Origin: Streptomyces sp. NRRL S-646
GTDB taxonomy: Bacteria; Actinomycetota; Actinomycetes; Streptomycetales; Streptomycetaceae
DNA: 64,000 nucleotides
Reading direction: 5' to 3'
Assembly: GCF_000720765.1 (NCBI RefSeq)
Contig: NZ_JODC01000009.1
Coordinates: 186,001-250,000 of the forward strand
The notes below the pieces were generated by a model that worked only from the letters and a program-made list of their open reading frames with translations, did not search any database and was not told the DNA's origin. Each line of letters opens with the position of its first letter. The stretch's first letter is position 1. Below are positions 35,611 to 44,795 of the stretch, piece after piece. A program made the translations under genes and the position numbers.

Positions 35611-36330
35611 TCACTCCTCACCGGCGAGCTTCAGCGTGCGCAGCTTCTGACCGGCGTACCAGGTGGCCAGGACGGTCACCGCGACCAGGAAGACCGTGGC
35701 CGTCGTCAGGCCGACTTCCGAGGTGACCAGGTCGCCGCCGGCGACCTTGTGGGCGACGGCAAGCGACCACTGCTGGACGCTCAGCGTGCGCGCACCGGGC
35801 ACCAGGGAGCCGAACAGGGCCTCCCACACGAGCGCGTACACGAGCCCGAAGACCACCGCGTGCCGGGACACCGTGCCCAGCAGCAGGAACAGCGCCGCGT
35901 AGGCGATGGAGGAGACCAGCGCGGCGACCGTGTAGGCGACGGCGATCTGCTGACCGTTGCCGTTCAGGATGAAGCCGGCGATGAGGGTGGGCAGGGCGGA
36001 GAACACCATCGTCACCGCGATCGCCACGATCAGCTTGGTGAAGATGATCGTCGACCGCTTCAGCGGCTTGGACAGCAGATACACCACCGAGCCGTCGTCG
36101 ATCTCCGGTCCGATCGCGCCCGTGCCGGCGATGACGCCGATGAGCGGCACCATCGTGGCGAGCGCGAGCCCGCCGAGCAGGTCGGAGGCCGTCTGGTCGT
36201 CGGCGCCGGCGAGGGCGCGGACGACGACGGAGATGACGATGAGCAGCAGGGGCAGGGCGCCCAGGATGAGGGCCCGGCGACGGCCGAGCAGGGCCCGGTA
36301 GGTGAGCCGGGCGACTGTGGGGTCGTACAT
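35611..36330 (-). CDS. ABC transporter permease (ABC-2 type), second pair
   Basis: 239 residues with about six membrane helices and the ABC-2-type pattern. 'GPEIDDGSVVYLLSKPLKRSTI' is the conserved cytoplasmic stretch after helix 2. It would partner the ATPase encoded immediately upstream (11-bp gap). GGAGG precedes ATG 36330. Last gene of a four-gene ATPase-permease-ATPase-permease operon. Confidence 0.9.
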   Translation of the reverse strand: MYDPTVARLTYRALLGRRRALILGALPLLLIVISVVVRALAGADDQTASDLLGGLALATMVPLIGVIAGTGAIGPEIDDGSVVYLLSKPLKRSTIIFTKLIVAIAVTMVFSALPTLIAGFILNGNGQQIAVAYTVAALVSSIAYAALFLLLGTVSRHAVVFGLVYALVWEALFGSLVPGARTLSVQQWSLAVAHKVAGGDLVTSEVGLTTATVFLVAVTVLATWYAGQKLRTLKLAGEE

Positions 36331-36341
36331 CTTTCGGCCTC

Positions 36342-37253
36342 CTACGCCGCGACCAGATACGAGAAGACGGACTCGAGGGACTCGTCGGACGGCGAGACCG
36401 TCAGCAGCCGGATGCCGTGGTCGCGGGCGACCCTGGGCAGCAGCGCCGTGAAACGGCCGAAGTCGACGGCCTGGATGCGCAACGCGCCCTCCGCCAGGTC
36501 GACCTCGATGCCGGACGTCGACGGGTCGGCGATCAGGGCGGCCGCAAGCGCGCGGTCGTCGCTGGAACGGACCAGGTAGCGGTGCGGACGGTCGGTCATC
36601 AGGCGGCGGATCTTGCGGAAGTCACCGCTGGCCGCGTGCCGTCCGGCGACGACGACCTCGATGTGCCAGGCGAGTTGCTCGACCTCTTCGAGGATGTGGG
36701 ACGAGAACAGCACGGTGCGGCCCTCGTCGCCCATGCGCCGCAACAGGTCCATGAGCTGCATGCGCTGGCGGGGATCCATGCCGTTGAAGGGCTCGTCCAG
36801 GAGGAGGAGCGAAGGGTCGTGGACCAGGGCGCTCGCCATCTTCACGCGCTGGCGCATGCCCTTGGAGTACGTGGAGATCTTGCGGTCCTGTGCGTACTCC
36901 ATCTCGACCGTGGCCAGGGCGCGCGCGGCGGCCTTGTCGCCCAGGCCGTGCAACTCGGCGTTGGCGACGACGAATTCGCGTCCGGTGAGGAAGTCGTACA
37001 TCGCCTCGCGTTCGGGGACGATGCCGATGTGCTTGTAGATCGACTCGTTGCGCCAGACCTGCTGCCCGTCGAGGGTGACGGTGCCGGTGGAGGGGGCCAG
37101 GAAGCCGGCCATCATGTTGATGAGGGTCGACTTTCCGGCGCCGTTCGGGCCGAGCAGGCCGGTGACGCCGGGGCCGATCGTCATGGTGATGTCGTTGACG
37201 GCGACCACGTTGCCGAACCAGCGGGAGACATGGTCGATCTGGAGCGTGGTCAC
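36342..37253 (-). CDS. ABC transporter ATP-binding protein, second pair
   Basis: 303 residues: Walker A 'GLLGPNGAGKSTL', signature 'YSKGMRQRVK', Walker B 'SLLLLDEP', then a ~80-residue C-terminal extension usual for drug or bacitracin-type exporters. GTG 37253 (GAAGGTGGG upstream) overlaps the stop of the first permease by 4 bp. Together with the neighbouring permeases it should drive export of an unknown, probably hydrophobic, compound. Confidence 0.94.
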   Translation of the reverse strand: MTTLQIDHVSRWFGNVVAVNDITMTIGPGVTGLLGPNGAGKSTLINMMAGFLAPSTGTVTLDGQQVWRNESIYKHIGIVPEREAMYDFLTGREFVVANAELHGLGDKAAARALATVEMEYAQDRKISTYSKGMRQRVKMASALVHDPSLLLLDEPFNGMDPRQRMQLMDLLRRMGDEGRTVLFSSHILEEVEQLAWHIEVVVAGRHAASGDFRKIRRLMTDRPHRYLVRSSDDRALAAALIADPSTSGIEVDLAEGALRIQAVDFGRFTALLPRVARDHGIRLLTVSPSDESLESVFSYLVAA

Positions 37254-38158
37254 AGTCCCACCTTCTTGTAGCGGCGCATCAGGAGGCCGTAGCTGGCGGC
37301 GATCAGTCCCAGGGTGAGCAGGACGTACACCACGCCCTGGCCGGTCGAGGGGCCGTGGCCCCCCGGGAGTGCCGGGGTCGCGCCGAGGAAGGCGGACTGC
37401 ACACCGTCGATGAGCGTGACCGGCGAGAAGAGACCGATCCACGGGATGGCGCTCGTGCTGCCCTGTGCGTCGGCGATCGCCTGGAGTGTCGAGACGGCGC
37501 CGTAGGAGACGATCAGGACGGCGATCACGGCCGCGATGCCGAAGCCGCGGCGCGGGGTGACCGACGCGATGACCAGGCCGATGCCGGCGAAGAGCAGCGA
37601 GAGCAGTGCCACGGATACGAGTCCCTGTGCGAATCCCTTGGTCTGGTCGGCGAAGTCGAGCTTGGCCAGCAGCGCGCCCACGTAGAGCACGATCAGCGGG
37701 GCGGCGGTCAGGATGAACATCGCCGAGGCCAGCGCCGCGTACTTCGCGCGCACGTAGTCGGCGGTCTCGATCGGCCGCGAGAAGTACAGCGGCACGGTCT
37801 TGAAGCGCAGGTCGCGCGAGACGGACTGGGGTGCCTGCGAGGCGACGTACAGACAGATGACGGACTGCATGATGATCGCGTAGCGCGTGTACTGGACCGG
37901 CAGTTCGTGCGCCTTGGTGGCGACGGCGACGGCCACCATGATGGCCGCCGGCACGCACATCACCGCGAACAGCAGCATCGGCAGCACCTTGGACTTGATC
38001 GAACGGCCGAGGCCGTAGGCGCCGCGCAGGGACTGCGAGTACAGGGAGCGGGTGGCGTAGGAGCGGCCGAGACGGGGGCCGTCGTAGGTGCGGTAGCCGA
38101 TGTTGTGGATGCGGGTCTGGTCACCCGGCGCAGCCGCCGCGGGATGCTCAACTGCCAT
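37250..38158 (-). CDS. ABC transporter permease, first pair
   Basis: 302 residues. A cytoplasmic start containing 'IHNIGYRTYDGPRLGRSYAT' is common to actinobacterial ABC permeases of this type, followed by six or more membrane helices and 'DLRFKTVPLYFSRPIETADY'. ATG 38158 lies 11 bp inside the end of the upstream ATPase gene, and its own stop overlaps the next ATPase. This spacing implies tight translational coupling of the four genes. Confidence 0.92.
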   Translation of the reverse strand: MAVEHPAAAAPGDQTRIHNIGYRTYDGPRLGRSYATRSLYSQSLRGAYGLGRSIKSKVLPMLLFAVMCVPAAIMVAVAVATKAHELPVQYTRYAIIMQSVICLYVASQAPQSVSRDLRFKTVPLYFSRPIETADYVRAKYAALASAMFILTAAPLIVLYVGALLAKLDFADQTKGFAQGLVSVALLSLLFAGIGLVIASVTPRRGFGIAAVIAVLIVSYGAVSTLQAIADAQGSTSAIPWIGLFSPVTLIDGVQSAFLGATPALPGGHGPSTGQGVVYVLLTLGLIAASYGLLMRRYKKVGL

Positions 38159-39119
38159 GGCCGACCGCCTCCTTCCGCTGCTCTTCCTCGCTCGTGAAGA
38201 CCTCCGAGATGTGGTGCCTGCGCTGCTCCATGCGCACCAGGCCGAGGCCGAGGTCCGCGACGACGTCGCGTACCAGGTCGTACGTCTCCTCACCCTGCGC
38301 CGTGAGCAGCAGGATGTGCCCGGCACCCGGCAGGCCGTCGCTGCCGTCGACCACGTCCACCCCGCGCGCGTGCAGCGATTCGCGCACCGCGCGCGTGCCG
38401 TCCGGGTGCTCGTCGGTGTCGGTGACCTCGATCGCGAGGGTGGTGGTGGTCTGGGTGAAGTCCGTGGTGGAGCTGGAGCGCAGGAGCTTGCCGCCGTCGA
38501 TGACGACGACGTGGTCACAGGTGCGCTCGAGCTCGCCCAGCAGGTGCGAGGTGACCAGGACCGAGATGCCGAAGTCGGTGTGGATGCGGCGGATCAGGCC
38601 GAGCATCTCGTCGCGGCCCACCGGGTCGAGGCCGTTGGTCGGCTCGTCCAGGAAGACCAGCTGTGGGTCGTGGACCAGGGCCTGCGCGAGCTTGACACGC
38701 TGCTTCATGCCGGTCGAGTAGCCGCCGATGGGGCGGTAGCGCTCCTCGTACAGACCGACATGGCGCAGCGTGTCCGCGGTGCGCTCGCGTGCGGCCGTGG
38801 GCGGCAGGCCCGACATGCGCGCCATGTGGACGACGAACTCGGTGGCCGAGACGTCCGGCGGCAGGCAGTCGTGCTCCGGCATGTAGCCGACCCGCTCACG
38901 GATGTCGCCACCCTTGGTCGCGACGTCGAGCCCGAGCACTTCGGCGCGGCCCTCGGAGGCGGGGGACAGACCCAGAAGGATCTTGATCAGTGTTGACTTG
39001 CCGGCTCCGTTCGCTCCGACGAGTCCGGTCACGCCGGGCCCGACGTCGACGGAGAGCCGGTCAAGCGCGGTCACCCGGGGGAACCGCTTGCTCAGGCTTT
39101 CGGTCGCGATCACAGTCAC
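38148..39119 (-). CDS. ABC transporter ATP-binding protein, first pair
   Basis: 323 residues: Walker A 'GLVGANGAGKSTL', signature 'YSTGMKQRVK', Walker B 'QLVFLDEPTNGLDP', plus a C-terminal domain. First gene of the four-gene ABC operon. Start taken at GTG 39119 ('VTVIATESLSKRFPR') where family similarity begins; GTG 39137 is an alternative. One DnaA box (39236) lies in the upstream region shared with the divergent M24 gene. Confidence 0.93.
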   Translation of the reverse strand: MTVIATESLSKRFPRVTALDRLSVDVGPGVTGLVGANGAGKSTLIKILLGLSPASEGRAEVLGLDVATKGGDIRERVGYMPEHDCLPPDVSATEFVVHMARMSGLPPTAARERTADTLRHVGLYEERYRPIGGYSTGMKQRVKLAQALVHDPQLVFLDEPTNGLDPVGRDEMLGLIRRIHTDFGISVLVTSHLLGELERTCDHVVVIDGGKLLRSSSTTDFTQTTTTLAIEVTDTDEHPDGTRAVRESLHARGVDVVDGSDGLPGAGHILLLTAQGEETYDLVRDVVADLGLGLVRMEQRRHHISEVFTSEEEQRKEAVGHGS

Positions 39120-39235
39120 GTCTTCGACGATAGTGACGCGGACCACGCCGGTCGTCAGACCGCAGAGCTGTCCTGGCATCAGCCTCCAGGCGTACGGGTC
39201 CGTAGGGGATTCCCCTACCTGAGAGCTACGCAGAG

Positions 39236-39244
39236 TTATCCACA
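39236..39244 (+). other. Single DnaA box
   Basis: TTATCCACA, an exact one-base variant of the Streptomyces DnaA box TTGTCCACA. It sits in the divergent promoter region between the ABC operon and the M24 gene. Confidence 0.55.
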
Positions 39245-39347
39245 GCCCGGACCCCTCCTATTGACGCAGCCTCTAACAACTGTCACATTCACCAGTGTCA
39301 AGTTACGGGCACGTACCGCAGTCGGCGTGGACGAGGTGGGCGGTGGC

Positions 39348-40190
39348 ATGACGACGGCAGTGACAGGTGAACTCTCCGCGCAGCTGCGGGGCTTCAGGCA
39401 GGTGCAACGCCTCGCCTACGAGTGCGCGGAGGCGGTCGCCGCACAGCTCCAGCCGGGGGTGACCGAGCGCGAGGCGGCCCGCATGCAGCGCGCCTGGCTG
39501 CGCGAGCGGGGCGTGCGGGACTGGTTCCATCTGCCGTTCGCCTGGTTCGGGGACCGCACGGCGTTCGTGAACTTCCGCATCCCGCTCCAGTTCTTCCCGA
39601 CGGACCGGCGGCTCGAGCCCGGGATGCCGTTCATCCTGGACATGGCTCCGGTGTACGACGGCTTCACGGCCGACATCGGCTACTCGGGCTCCCTAGGGAT
39701 CAACCCCGTCCAGGACAAGCTCATGGCCGACCTGGAGGCGCACCGCGAGCTGATCCTGCGCGAGGTGCGCGAGCGGCGCCCGCTGCGCGCGATCTACGAG
39801 GACGTGGACCGCCTCATGGTCCGCCAGGGCTACGCCAACCGGCACCGCGCCTATCCCTTCGGCGTGATCGCGCACAAGGTCGACCGGGTCAGACAGCGCC
39901 GCTGGTCACCGCATCTGTTCGGGTTCGGCACACAGTCCCTGAAGGGGCTCGCCTCCGACGCACTGCACGGCCACCGCGACGGCTGGTCCCCGCTGTGGTC
40001 GCCGTACCGCTTCTCCGACCACCCTCCGCAGCCGGGCCTGTGGGCGGTCGAACCCCATCTCGGTTTCCGGGGTACGGGCGCGAAGTTCGAGGAGATCCTG
40101 GTCGTCACCGACTCCAGGGACCCCGAGGAGAGCGCCTTCTGGCTGGACGACGATCTGCCGCACGTGCGGCGCTGGGCGGAGGACAAGTGA
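39348..40190 (+). CDS. M24-family metallopeptidase-like protein
   Basis: 280 residues with the pita-bread fold of creatinases and aminopeptidase P. 'PFILDMAPVYDGFTADIGYSG' holds the two Asp metal ligands; the expected His and Glu ligands would be in 'VIAHKVD' and 'AVEPHLGFRGTGAKFEEILVV'. It lacks the N-terminal domain of aminopeptidase P. Substrate unknown. It overlaps the hydrolase-SDR gene by 4 bp (GTGA), suggesting a shared pathway. GAGGTGG precedes ATG 39348. Confidence 0.83.
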   Translation: MTTAVTGELSAQLRGFRQVQRLAYECAEAVAAQLQPGVTEREAARMQRAWLRERGVRDWFHLPFAWFGDRTAFVNFRIPLQFFPTDRRLEPGMPFILDMAPVYDGFTADIGYSGSLGINPVQDKLMADLEAHRELILREVRERRPLRAIYEDVDRLMVRQGYANRHRAYPFGVIAHKVDRVRQRRWSPHLFGFGTQSLKGLASDALHGHRDGWSPLWSPYRFSDHPPQPGLWAVEPHLGFRGTGAKFEEILVVTDSRDPEESAFWLDDDLPHVRRWAEDK

Positions 40191-41959
40191 CGGGCTTTTC
40201 CCAGTCGGTGCTTACGGGCGCGCGGGAGCGCCGGGTACGGACCGGCGGCGTGGAGCTGTGCGTGGCCGAGCTGGGGGACTCCGGGCAGCCGACGGTGGTC
40301 CTCGTGCACGGATACCCCGACAGCAAGGAAGTGTGGTCCGAGGTCGCCCCGCGGCTCGCCGAGCGCTTCCATGTCGTCCTCTACGACGTCCGCGGACACG
40401 GCCGATCGACGGCACCGCAGCCGCTGCGCGGCGGCTTCACCCTGGAGAAGCTCACGGACGACTTCCTGGCGGTGATCGACGCCGTCAGCCCGGACCGGCC
40501 GGTGCACGTCGTGGGACACGACTGGGGCTCGGTCCAGTCCTGGGAGTTCGTCACCGTCAAGCGCACCGAGGGCCGCATCGCGTCCTTCACCTCGATGTCC
40601 GGCCCGTCCCTCGATCACTTCGGGCACTGGATCAGCAAACGCGTCAAGCGACCCACCCCGCGCCGTGTCGGCCAGCTCCTCGGCCAGGGCGCCAAATCCT
40701 GGTACGTGTACCTGCTGCACACGCCCGTACTGCCCGAGCTCGCCTGGCGCGGCCCCCTCGGCAAACGCTGGCCGCGCATCCTGGAGCGCCTGGAGAAGGT
40801 GCCCGGCGGCGACTACCCGACGTCCTCACTCCCCACGGACGCGGCGCACGGCGCCTGGCTGTACCGGGACAACGTCCGGGCCAGACTGCGCAGGCCCCGC
40901 CCGGACGCCTACGCGCACGCGCCCGTGCAGCTCATCACGCCCCTGGGAGACGCGTTCCTGTCGGAGAGGCTCTACGACGAACTGGAGCGGTGGGTCCCGC
41001 AGTTGACCCGCCGCACGCTCCCGGCCAAACACTGGATACCGCGCACCCGTCCCGACCAACTGGCCTCCTGGGTCACCGAGTTCGTGACGGCCACCGAGGG
41101 AGGAAAGAACAGGGTGCAGGCGACCGGCAGGTACGCCGAGCGGTTCGGCGGGCAACTCGTCCTCGTCACCGGCGCGGGCAGCGGCATCGGGCGGGCCACG
41201 GCGTTCGCCTTCGCGGAGGCCGGAGCACGCGTGGTCGCCGTCGACCGGGACACCGAGGCCGCCGCCCGCACCGCGGAGCTGTCCCGCCTGGTCGGCGCCC
41301 CCGAGGCCTGGGCGGAGACGGCCGACGTCTCCGACGAACACGCCATGGAGAAGCTCGCCGAGAAGGTCGCCACCGAGTACGGAGTGGTGGACGTCCTGGT
41401 GAACAACGCCGGGATCGGCCTGTCCGGCTCCTTCTTCGACACCAGCCCGGAGGACTGGAAGAAGGTCCTCGACGTCAACCTGTGGGGCGTGATCCACGGC
41501 TGCCGGCTCTTCGGCAAGCAGATGGCGGAGCGCGGACAGGGCGGCCACATCGTCAACACCGCGTCGGCAGCCGCGTACCAGCCGTCCAAGGCGCTGCCCG
41601 CCTACAGCACCTCCAAGGCGGCCGTGCTGATGCTCAGCGAGTGCCTGCGCGCGGAACTTGCAGGCCAGGGAATCGGCGTGAGCGCGATCTGCCCGGGCTT
41701 CGTCAACACCAACATCACCTCGACGGCACGCTTCGCGGGCGTGGACGCCGAGGAGGAGAAGCGGCGCCAGAAGAAGTCGGCACGGCTGTACGGCATGCGC
41801 AACTACCCGCCGGAGAAGGTCGCCGACGCGATCTTGCGCGCGGTCGTGCGCAACGAGGCGGTCGTTCCGGTCACACCAGAAGCCAGAGGCGCCCACTTCA
41901 TGTCCCGGTTCTCCCCGCGCGCGTTGCGGGCGATCGCACGCATGGAGCCACCGCTGTGA
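40187..41959 (+). CDS. Alpha/beta-hydrolase fused to short-chain dehydrogenase (SDR)
   Basis: 590 residues in two enzymes. The N-terminal hydrolase (to ~300) has 'VLVHGYPDSKEVW', the nucleophile elbow 'VVGHDWGSVQ' (Asp nucleophile as in epoxide hydrolases/dehalogenases) and 'AKHWIPRTRPDQL' with the catalytic His. The C-terminal SDR (from ~320) has the dinucleotide motif 'VTGAGSGIGRA', 'NNAGIG' and catalytic Tyr/Lys in 'YSTSK'. A two-step oxidation of a lipid-like or xenobiotic substrate is plausible. GGAGGAC precedes GTG 40187. Confidence 0.92.
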   Translation: MTGFSQSVLTGARERRVRTGGVELCVAELGDSGQPTVVLVHGYPDSKEVWSEVAPRLAERFHVVLYDVRGHGRSTAPQPLRGGFTLEKLTDDFLAVIDAVSPDRPVHVVGHDWGSVQSWEFVTVKRTEGRIASFTSMSGPSLDHFGHWISKRVKRPTPRRVGQLLGQGAKSWYVYLLHTPVLPELAWRGPLGKRWPRILERLEKVPGGDYPTSSLPTDAAHGAWLYRDNVRARLRRPRPDAYAHAPVQLITPLGDAFLSERLYDELERWVPQLTRRTLPAKHWIPRTRPDQLASWVTEFVTATEGGKNRVQATGRYAERFGGQLVLVTGAGSGIGRATAFAFAEAGARVVAVDRDTEAAARTAELSRLVGAPEAWAETADVSDEHAMEKLAEKVATEYGVVDVLVNNAGIGLSGSFFDTSPEDWKKVLDVNLWGVIHGCRLFGKQMAERGQGGHIVNTASAAAYQPSKALPAYSTSKAAVLMLSECLRAELAGQGIGVSAICPGFVNTNITSTARFAGVDAEEEKRRQKKSARLYGMRNYPPEKVADAILRAVVRNEAVVPVTPEARGAHFMSRFSPRALRAIARMEPPL

Positions 41960-42077
41960 GTGGGCAGTTGCTCGGAAACCGCCGTGGCCGGTCGTTCAGC
42001 AGGGCGAAACGACCGGCACGGCCCGCAGCACCGGATGCCGTCGGCCGACGGCACGCCGGCGGACGGAGGCACTCACC

Positions 42078-43010
42078 ATGCAAACGCCGTACCGGATAGA
42101 GGATTTGGCACACCACAGCGGCGCCACCGTCCGCACCATCCGCGCCTACCAGGACCGCGGCCTCCTCCCCCGTCCCGAGCGCCGCGGCCGCGCCAACCTC
42201 TACTCGGACGCACATCTCGCCCGCCTGCGCCAGATCGCAGACCTGCTGGACCGCGGCTACACCCTGGCCTCCATCAAGGAGCTCCTGGAGGCGTGGGACG
42301 CGGGCCGCGGCCTGGGCGGGGTGCTCGGGCTGGTGGCCGAGGTCGACGGCCCGTGGACCGACGAGGAGGCGGTACGGATCTCGCGCGCCGAACTGGACGA
42401 GCGCTTCGGCGGCGACCCCGACGACGCGGCGGTCGCCGACGCCGTGGAGCTGGGCGTGCTGGAGCCGGTTCCCGGCGACGAGGACTCCTTCCTCGTGCCG
42501 AGTCCCCAAGAGCTCGCTGTGGCCGTCGAGTTGTACGCAGCCGGTGTCCCGCTGGCCGCGATCTCAGGCCATCTCCGGGAGTTGAGGGGCCAGGTCGAGC
42601 ACATCGCCGCCCGTTTCCTGGAGTTCACCACCGAGCACGTCTTCGCCCGCTACCTCGACGGACCGCACCGACCGACCGACGCGGACGCGGCCGAAGCCGC
42701 CTCGCTCGTACGGCGACTGCGGCCGCTCGCGCAGCAGACGGTGGATGCGGAACTCGCGCGCGCGATGCGCTTGTTGGCAGTACGCCATCTGCGACAGCAG
42801 CTCGGCTCCAAGGAACCCGCACCGGACCGCCCGACGTCACGCTCCGTGCCCTTGCCCCAGGAGACAATACGGGCGGTGGAAGGCCTGGTTGGCCCGGAGC
42901 GGGCGGCGGAGTTCATCCGCCTGGCGGCCGAACGAGAGGTAAGGGCAAGGGCGTTGGACGCGCTCACGTCAAGAGAGGTGCCCCCACTCGATCTTGACGA
43001 ACACCACTGA
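42078..43010 (+). CDS. MerR-family transcriptional regulator
   Basis: 310 residues. The N-terminal winged HTH 'YRIEDLAHHSGATVRTIRAYQDRGLLP' and 'LYSDAHLARLRQIADLLDRGY' define the MerR family; a long, mostly helical C-terminal region lacks metal-binding Cys. GGAGG precedes ATG 42078. It follows the hydrolase-SDR fusion by ~118 bp on the same strand and may regulate it. The gene is followed by a group of DnaA boxes. Confidence 0.92.
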   Translation: MQTPYRIEDLAHHSGATVRTIRAYQDRGLLPRPERRGRANLYSDAHLARLRQIADLLDRGYTLASIKELLEAWDAGRGLGGVLGLVAEVDGPWTDEEAVRISRAELDERFGGDPDDAAVADAVELGVLEPVPGDEDSFLVPSPQELAVAVELYAAGVPLAAISGHLRELRGQVEHIAARFLEFTTEHVFARYLDGPHRPTDADAAEAASLVRRLRPLAQQTVDAELARAMRLLAVRHLRQQLGSKEPAPDRPTSRSVPLPQETIRAVEGLVGPERAAEFIRLAAEREVRARALDALTSREVPPLDLDEHH

Positions 43011-43023
43011 CGTGTAAGCAGAG

Positions 43024-43077
43024 TTGTCCACAGAACCGCCAAGTAGCCTGTGGATAACTACAGTTGGTTGTGGATCA
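43024..43077. other. DnaA-box group between MerR gene and kptA
   Basis: TTGTCCACA (43024-43032) and, 16 bp on, its inverted variant TGTGGATAA (43049-43057), then a one-mismatch copy TGTGGATCA (43069-43077). Three boxes in 54 bp of AT-richer sequence directly ahead of kptA. Confidence 0.7.
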
Positions 43078-43133
43078 AACCTACCCCCCAAAATAATCTG
43101 CGTGATCCACGTCTCTCCCGTCATGCTGACCGT

Positions 43134-43697
43134 ATGGACGAAAGACGCATCGACGAAAGACGCACCGTAAAGGTGTCGAAGTACCTCTCGAAACACCTGC
43201 GCCACCAGCCCGAACGGATCGGGCTCACCCTCGACGAGGCGGGCTGGGTCGAGATCGACGTGCTGATCGCCGCTGCCGCCGCGCACGGCTTCCGCTTCAC
43301 CCGCGAGGAGCTGGACCACGTCGTCGCCGTGAACGACAAGAAACGCTTCGCCGTCGAGGGCACCCGAATCCGCGCCAGCCAGGGCCACAGCGTCGAGATC
43401 GAGCTCGGTCTGGCCCCGGCCACGCCGCCGTCGTACCTCTATCACGGGACTGCGGCCCGCAACCTGGACGCGATCCGCGCCGAGGGGCTGCGGCCGATGA
43501 ACCGGCACGACGTGCACCTCTCGCCGGACCGTGAGACCGCGACCCGTGTCGGTGCCCGCCGCGGCCGGCCCGTCGTGCTGTCCGTGGACGCGGCCGCCAT
43601 GCACCGCGACGGGTACGTCTTCCACGTCAGCGAGAACGGGGTGTGGCTCACCAAGACCGTGCCGCCTCAGTACCTGCGCTTCCCTCAGCCGCACTGA
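43134..43697 (+). CDS. kptA: RNA 2'-phosphotransferase (Tpt1/KptA)
   Basis: 187 residues, full-length for the family. '[18 protein letters not shown]' opens the N-terminal domain; '[14 protein letters not shown]' and '[10 protein letters not shown]' supply the conserved His and Arg of the R-H-R-R NAD site; '[16 protein letters not shown]' follows. The enzyme removes a 2'-phosphate from RNA using NAD+. Bacteria lack the yeast-type tRNA splicing that creates this substrate, so its natural target is unclear. ATG 43134 is taken because the longer frame runs through the DnaA boxes. Confidence 0.92.
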   Translation: MDERRIDERRTVKVSKYLSKHLRHQPERIGLTLDEAGWVEIDVLIAAAAAHGFRFTREELDHVVAVNDKKRFAVEGTRIRASQGHSVEIELGLAPATPPSYLYHGTAARNLDAIRAEGLRPMNRHDVHLSPDRETATRVGARRGRPVVLSVDAAAMHRDGYVFHVSENGVWLTKTVPPQYLRFPQPH

Positions 43698-43789
43698 CGC
43701 ACCGCCCCCGCCCCCTCGGCGCGTGGCCGTGCGACCGCGCACGGTGACTGTTTCGTCCGTTGTCACTGGGGCGGCTTAGTCTCGGGAAC

Positions 43790-44701
43790 ATGAGTCTGCG
43801 TCTGAGCACTGTGATCCTTCCGTACCGCCGGTGGCACGAGGGCGGCCGTTCGGCATGGCAGCGCGCGGAGCAGCTCGGCTTCCACACCGCGTACACCTAC
43901 GACCACCTGTCCTGGCGCAGCTTCCGGGACGGTCCGTGGTTCGGTGCCGTACCGACTCTGACCGCGGCGGCGGCCGTCACCGACCGGATGCGGCTGGGCA
44001 CGCTGGTGACCTCGCCGAACTTCCGCCACCCGGTGCCGTACGCGAAGGAGCTGATCTCCCTCGACGACATCTCCTCGGGCCGGTTCACTCTCGGCGTCGG
44101 CGCGGGCGGCAACGGCTTCGACGCCACCGTGCTGGGGCAGGAGCCCTGGACGCCGCGGGAGCGCGCGGACCGGTTCGCCGAGTTCGTCCAGCTCCTGGAC
44201 CGGCTGCTGACCGAGGACGGCAAGGAGGGGCTGTCGTACGAGGGCGACTTCTACTCGGCGCACGAGGCGCGCAACATACCGGGCTGTGTGCAGCGTCCCC
44301 GACTGCCTTTCGCGGTGGCGGCGACAGGCCCGCGCGGGCTGCGGCTCGCTGCGCGGTACGGGCAGGCGTGGGTGACCACGGGCGACCCCAGGCTGTACGA
44401 GAACGGCACTTCTGAACAGTCGGTTCAAGCCATTCGCGGTCAGGCCGAGAAGCTGGCCGACGCCTGCGCCGAGATCGGCCGGGACGTGACGGGCCTCGAC
44501 AAGATCCTGCTCACCGGCTTCACTCCGGACCGCGGCCGGCCGCTGGAGTCGCTGGACGCGTTCGTGGACTTCGCGGGCCGCCACCGTGAGCTGGGCTTCA
44601 CGGAGATCGTGCTGCACTGGCCCGTCCCGGACTCCGACTTCGCCGCAGACGAGAAGGTCTTCGAGCAGATAGCCATGGAGGCCGCGGCCCAGCTCGGCTG
44701 A
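43790..44701 (+). CDS. Luciferase-like (LLM) flavin/F420-dependent oxidoreductase
   Basis: 303 residues with a TIM-barrel fold typical of the bacterial luciferase superfamily. Features are '[12 protein letters not shown]', '[22 protein letters not shown]', '[14 protein letters not shown]' and '[19 protein letters not shown]'. In actinobacteria most use F420H2 as reductant. Substrate not predictable. Monocistronic by appearance; the start '[15 protein letters not shown]' has no strong ribosome site and could be leaderless. Confidence 0.9.
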   Translation: MSLRLSTVILPYRRWHEGGRSAWQRAEQLGFHTAYTYDHLSWRSFRDGPWFGAVPTLTAAAAVTDRMRLGTLVTSPNFRHPVPYAKELISLDDISSGRFTLGVGAGGNGFDATVLGQEPWTPRERADRFAEFVQLLDRLLTEDGKEGLSYEGDFYSAHEARNIPGCVQRPRLPFAVAATGPRGLRLAARYGQAWVTTGDPRLYENGTSEQSVQAIRGQAEKLADACAEIGRDVTGLDKILLTGFTPDRGRPLESLDAFVDFAGRHRELGFTEIVLHWPVPDSDFAADEKVFEQIAMEAAAQLG

Positions 44702-44795
44702 GCGGACGGGCTGTGACGGTGCTGATGAGGACGGTAACCACTCACATGTGCGGACTCCTGCACGGCCGTGCAGGCATATGCGGGAGAATGGGCGG

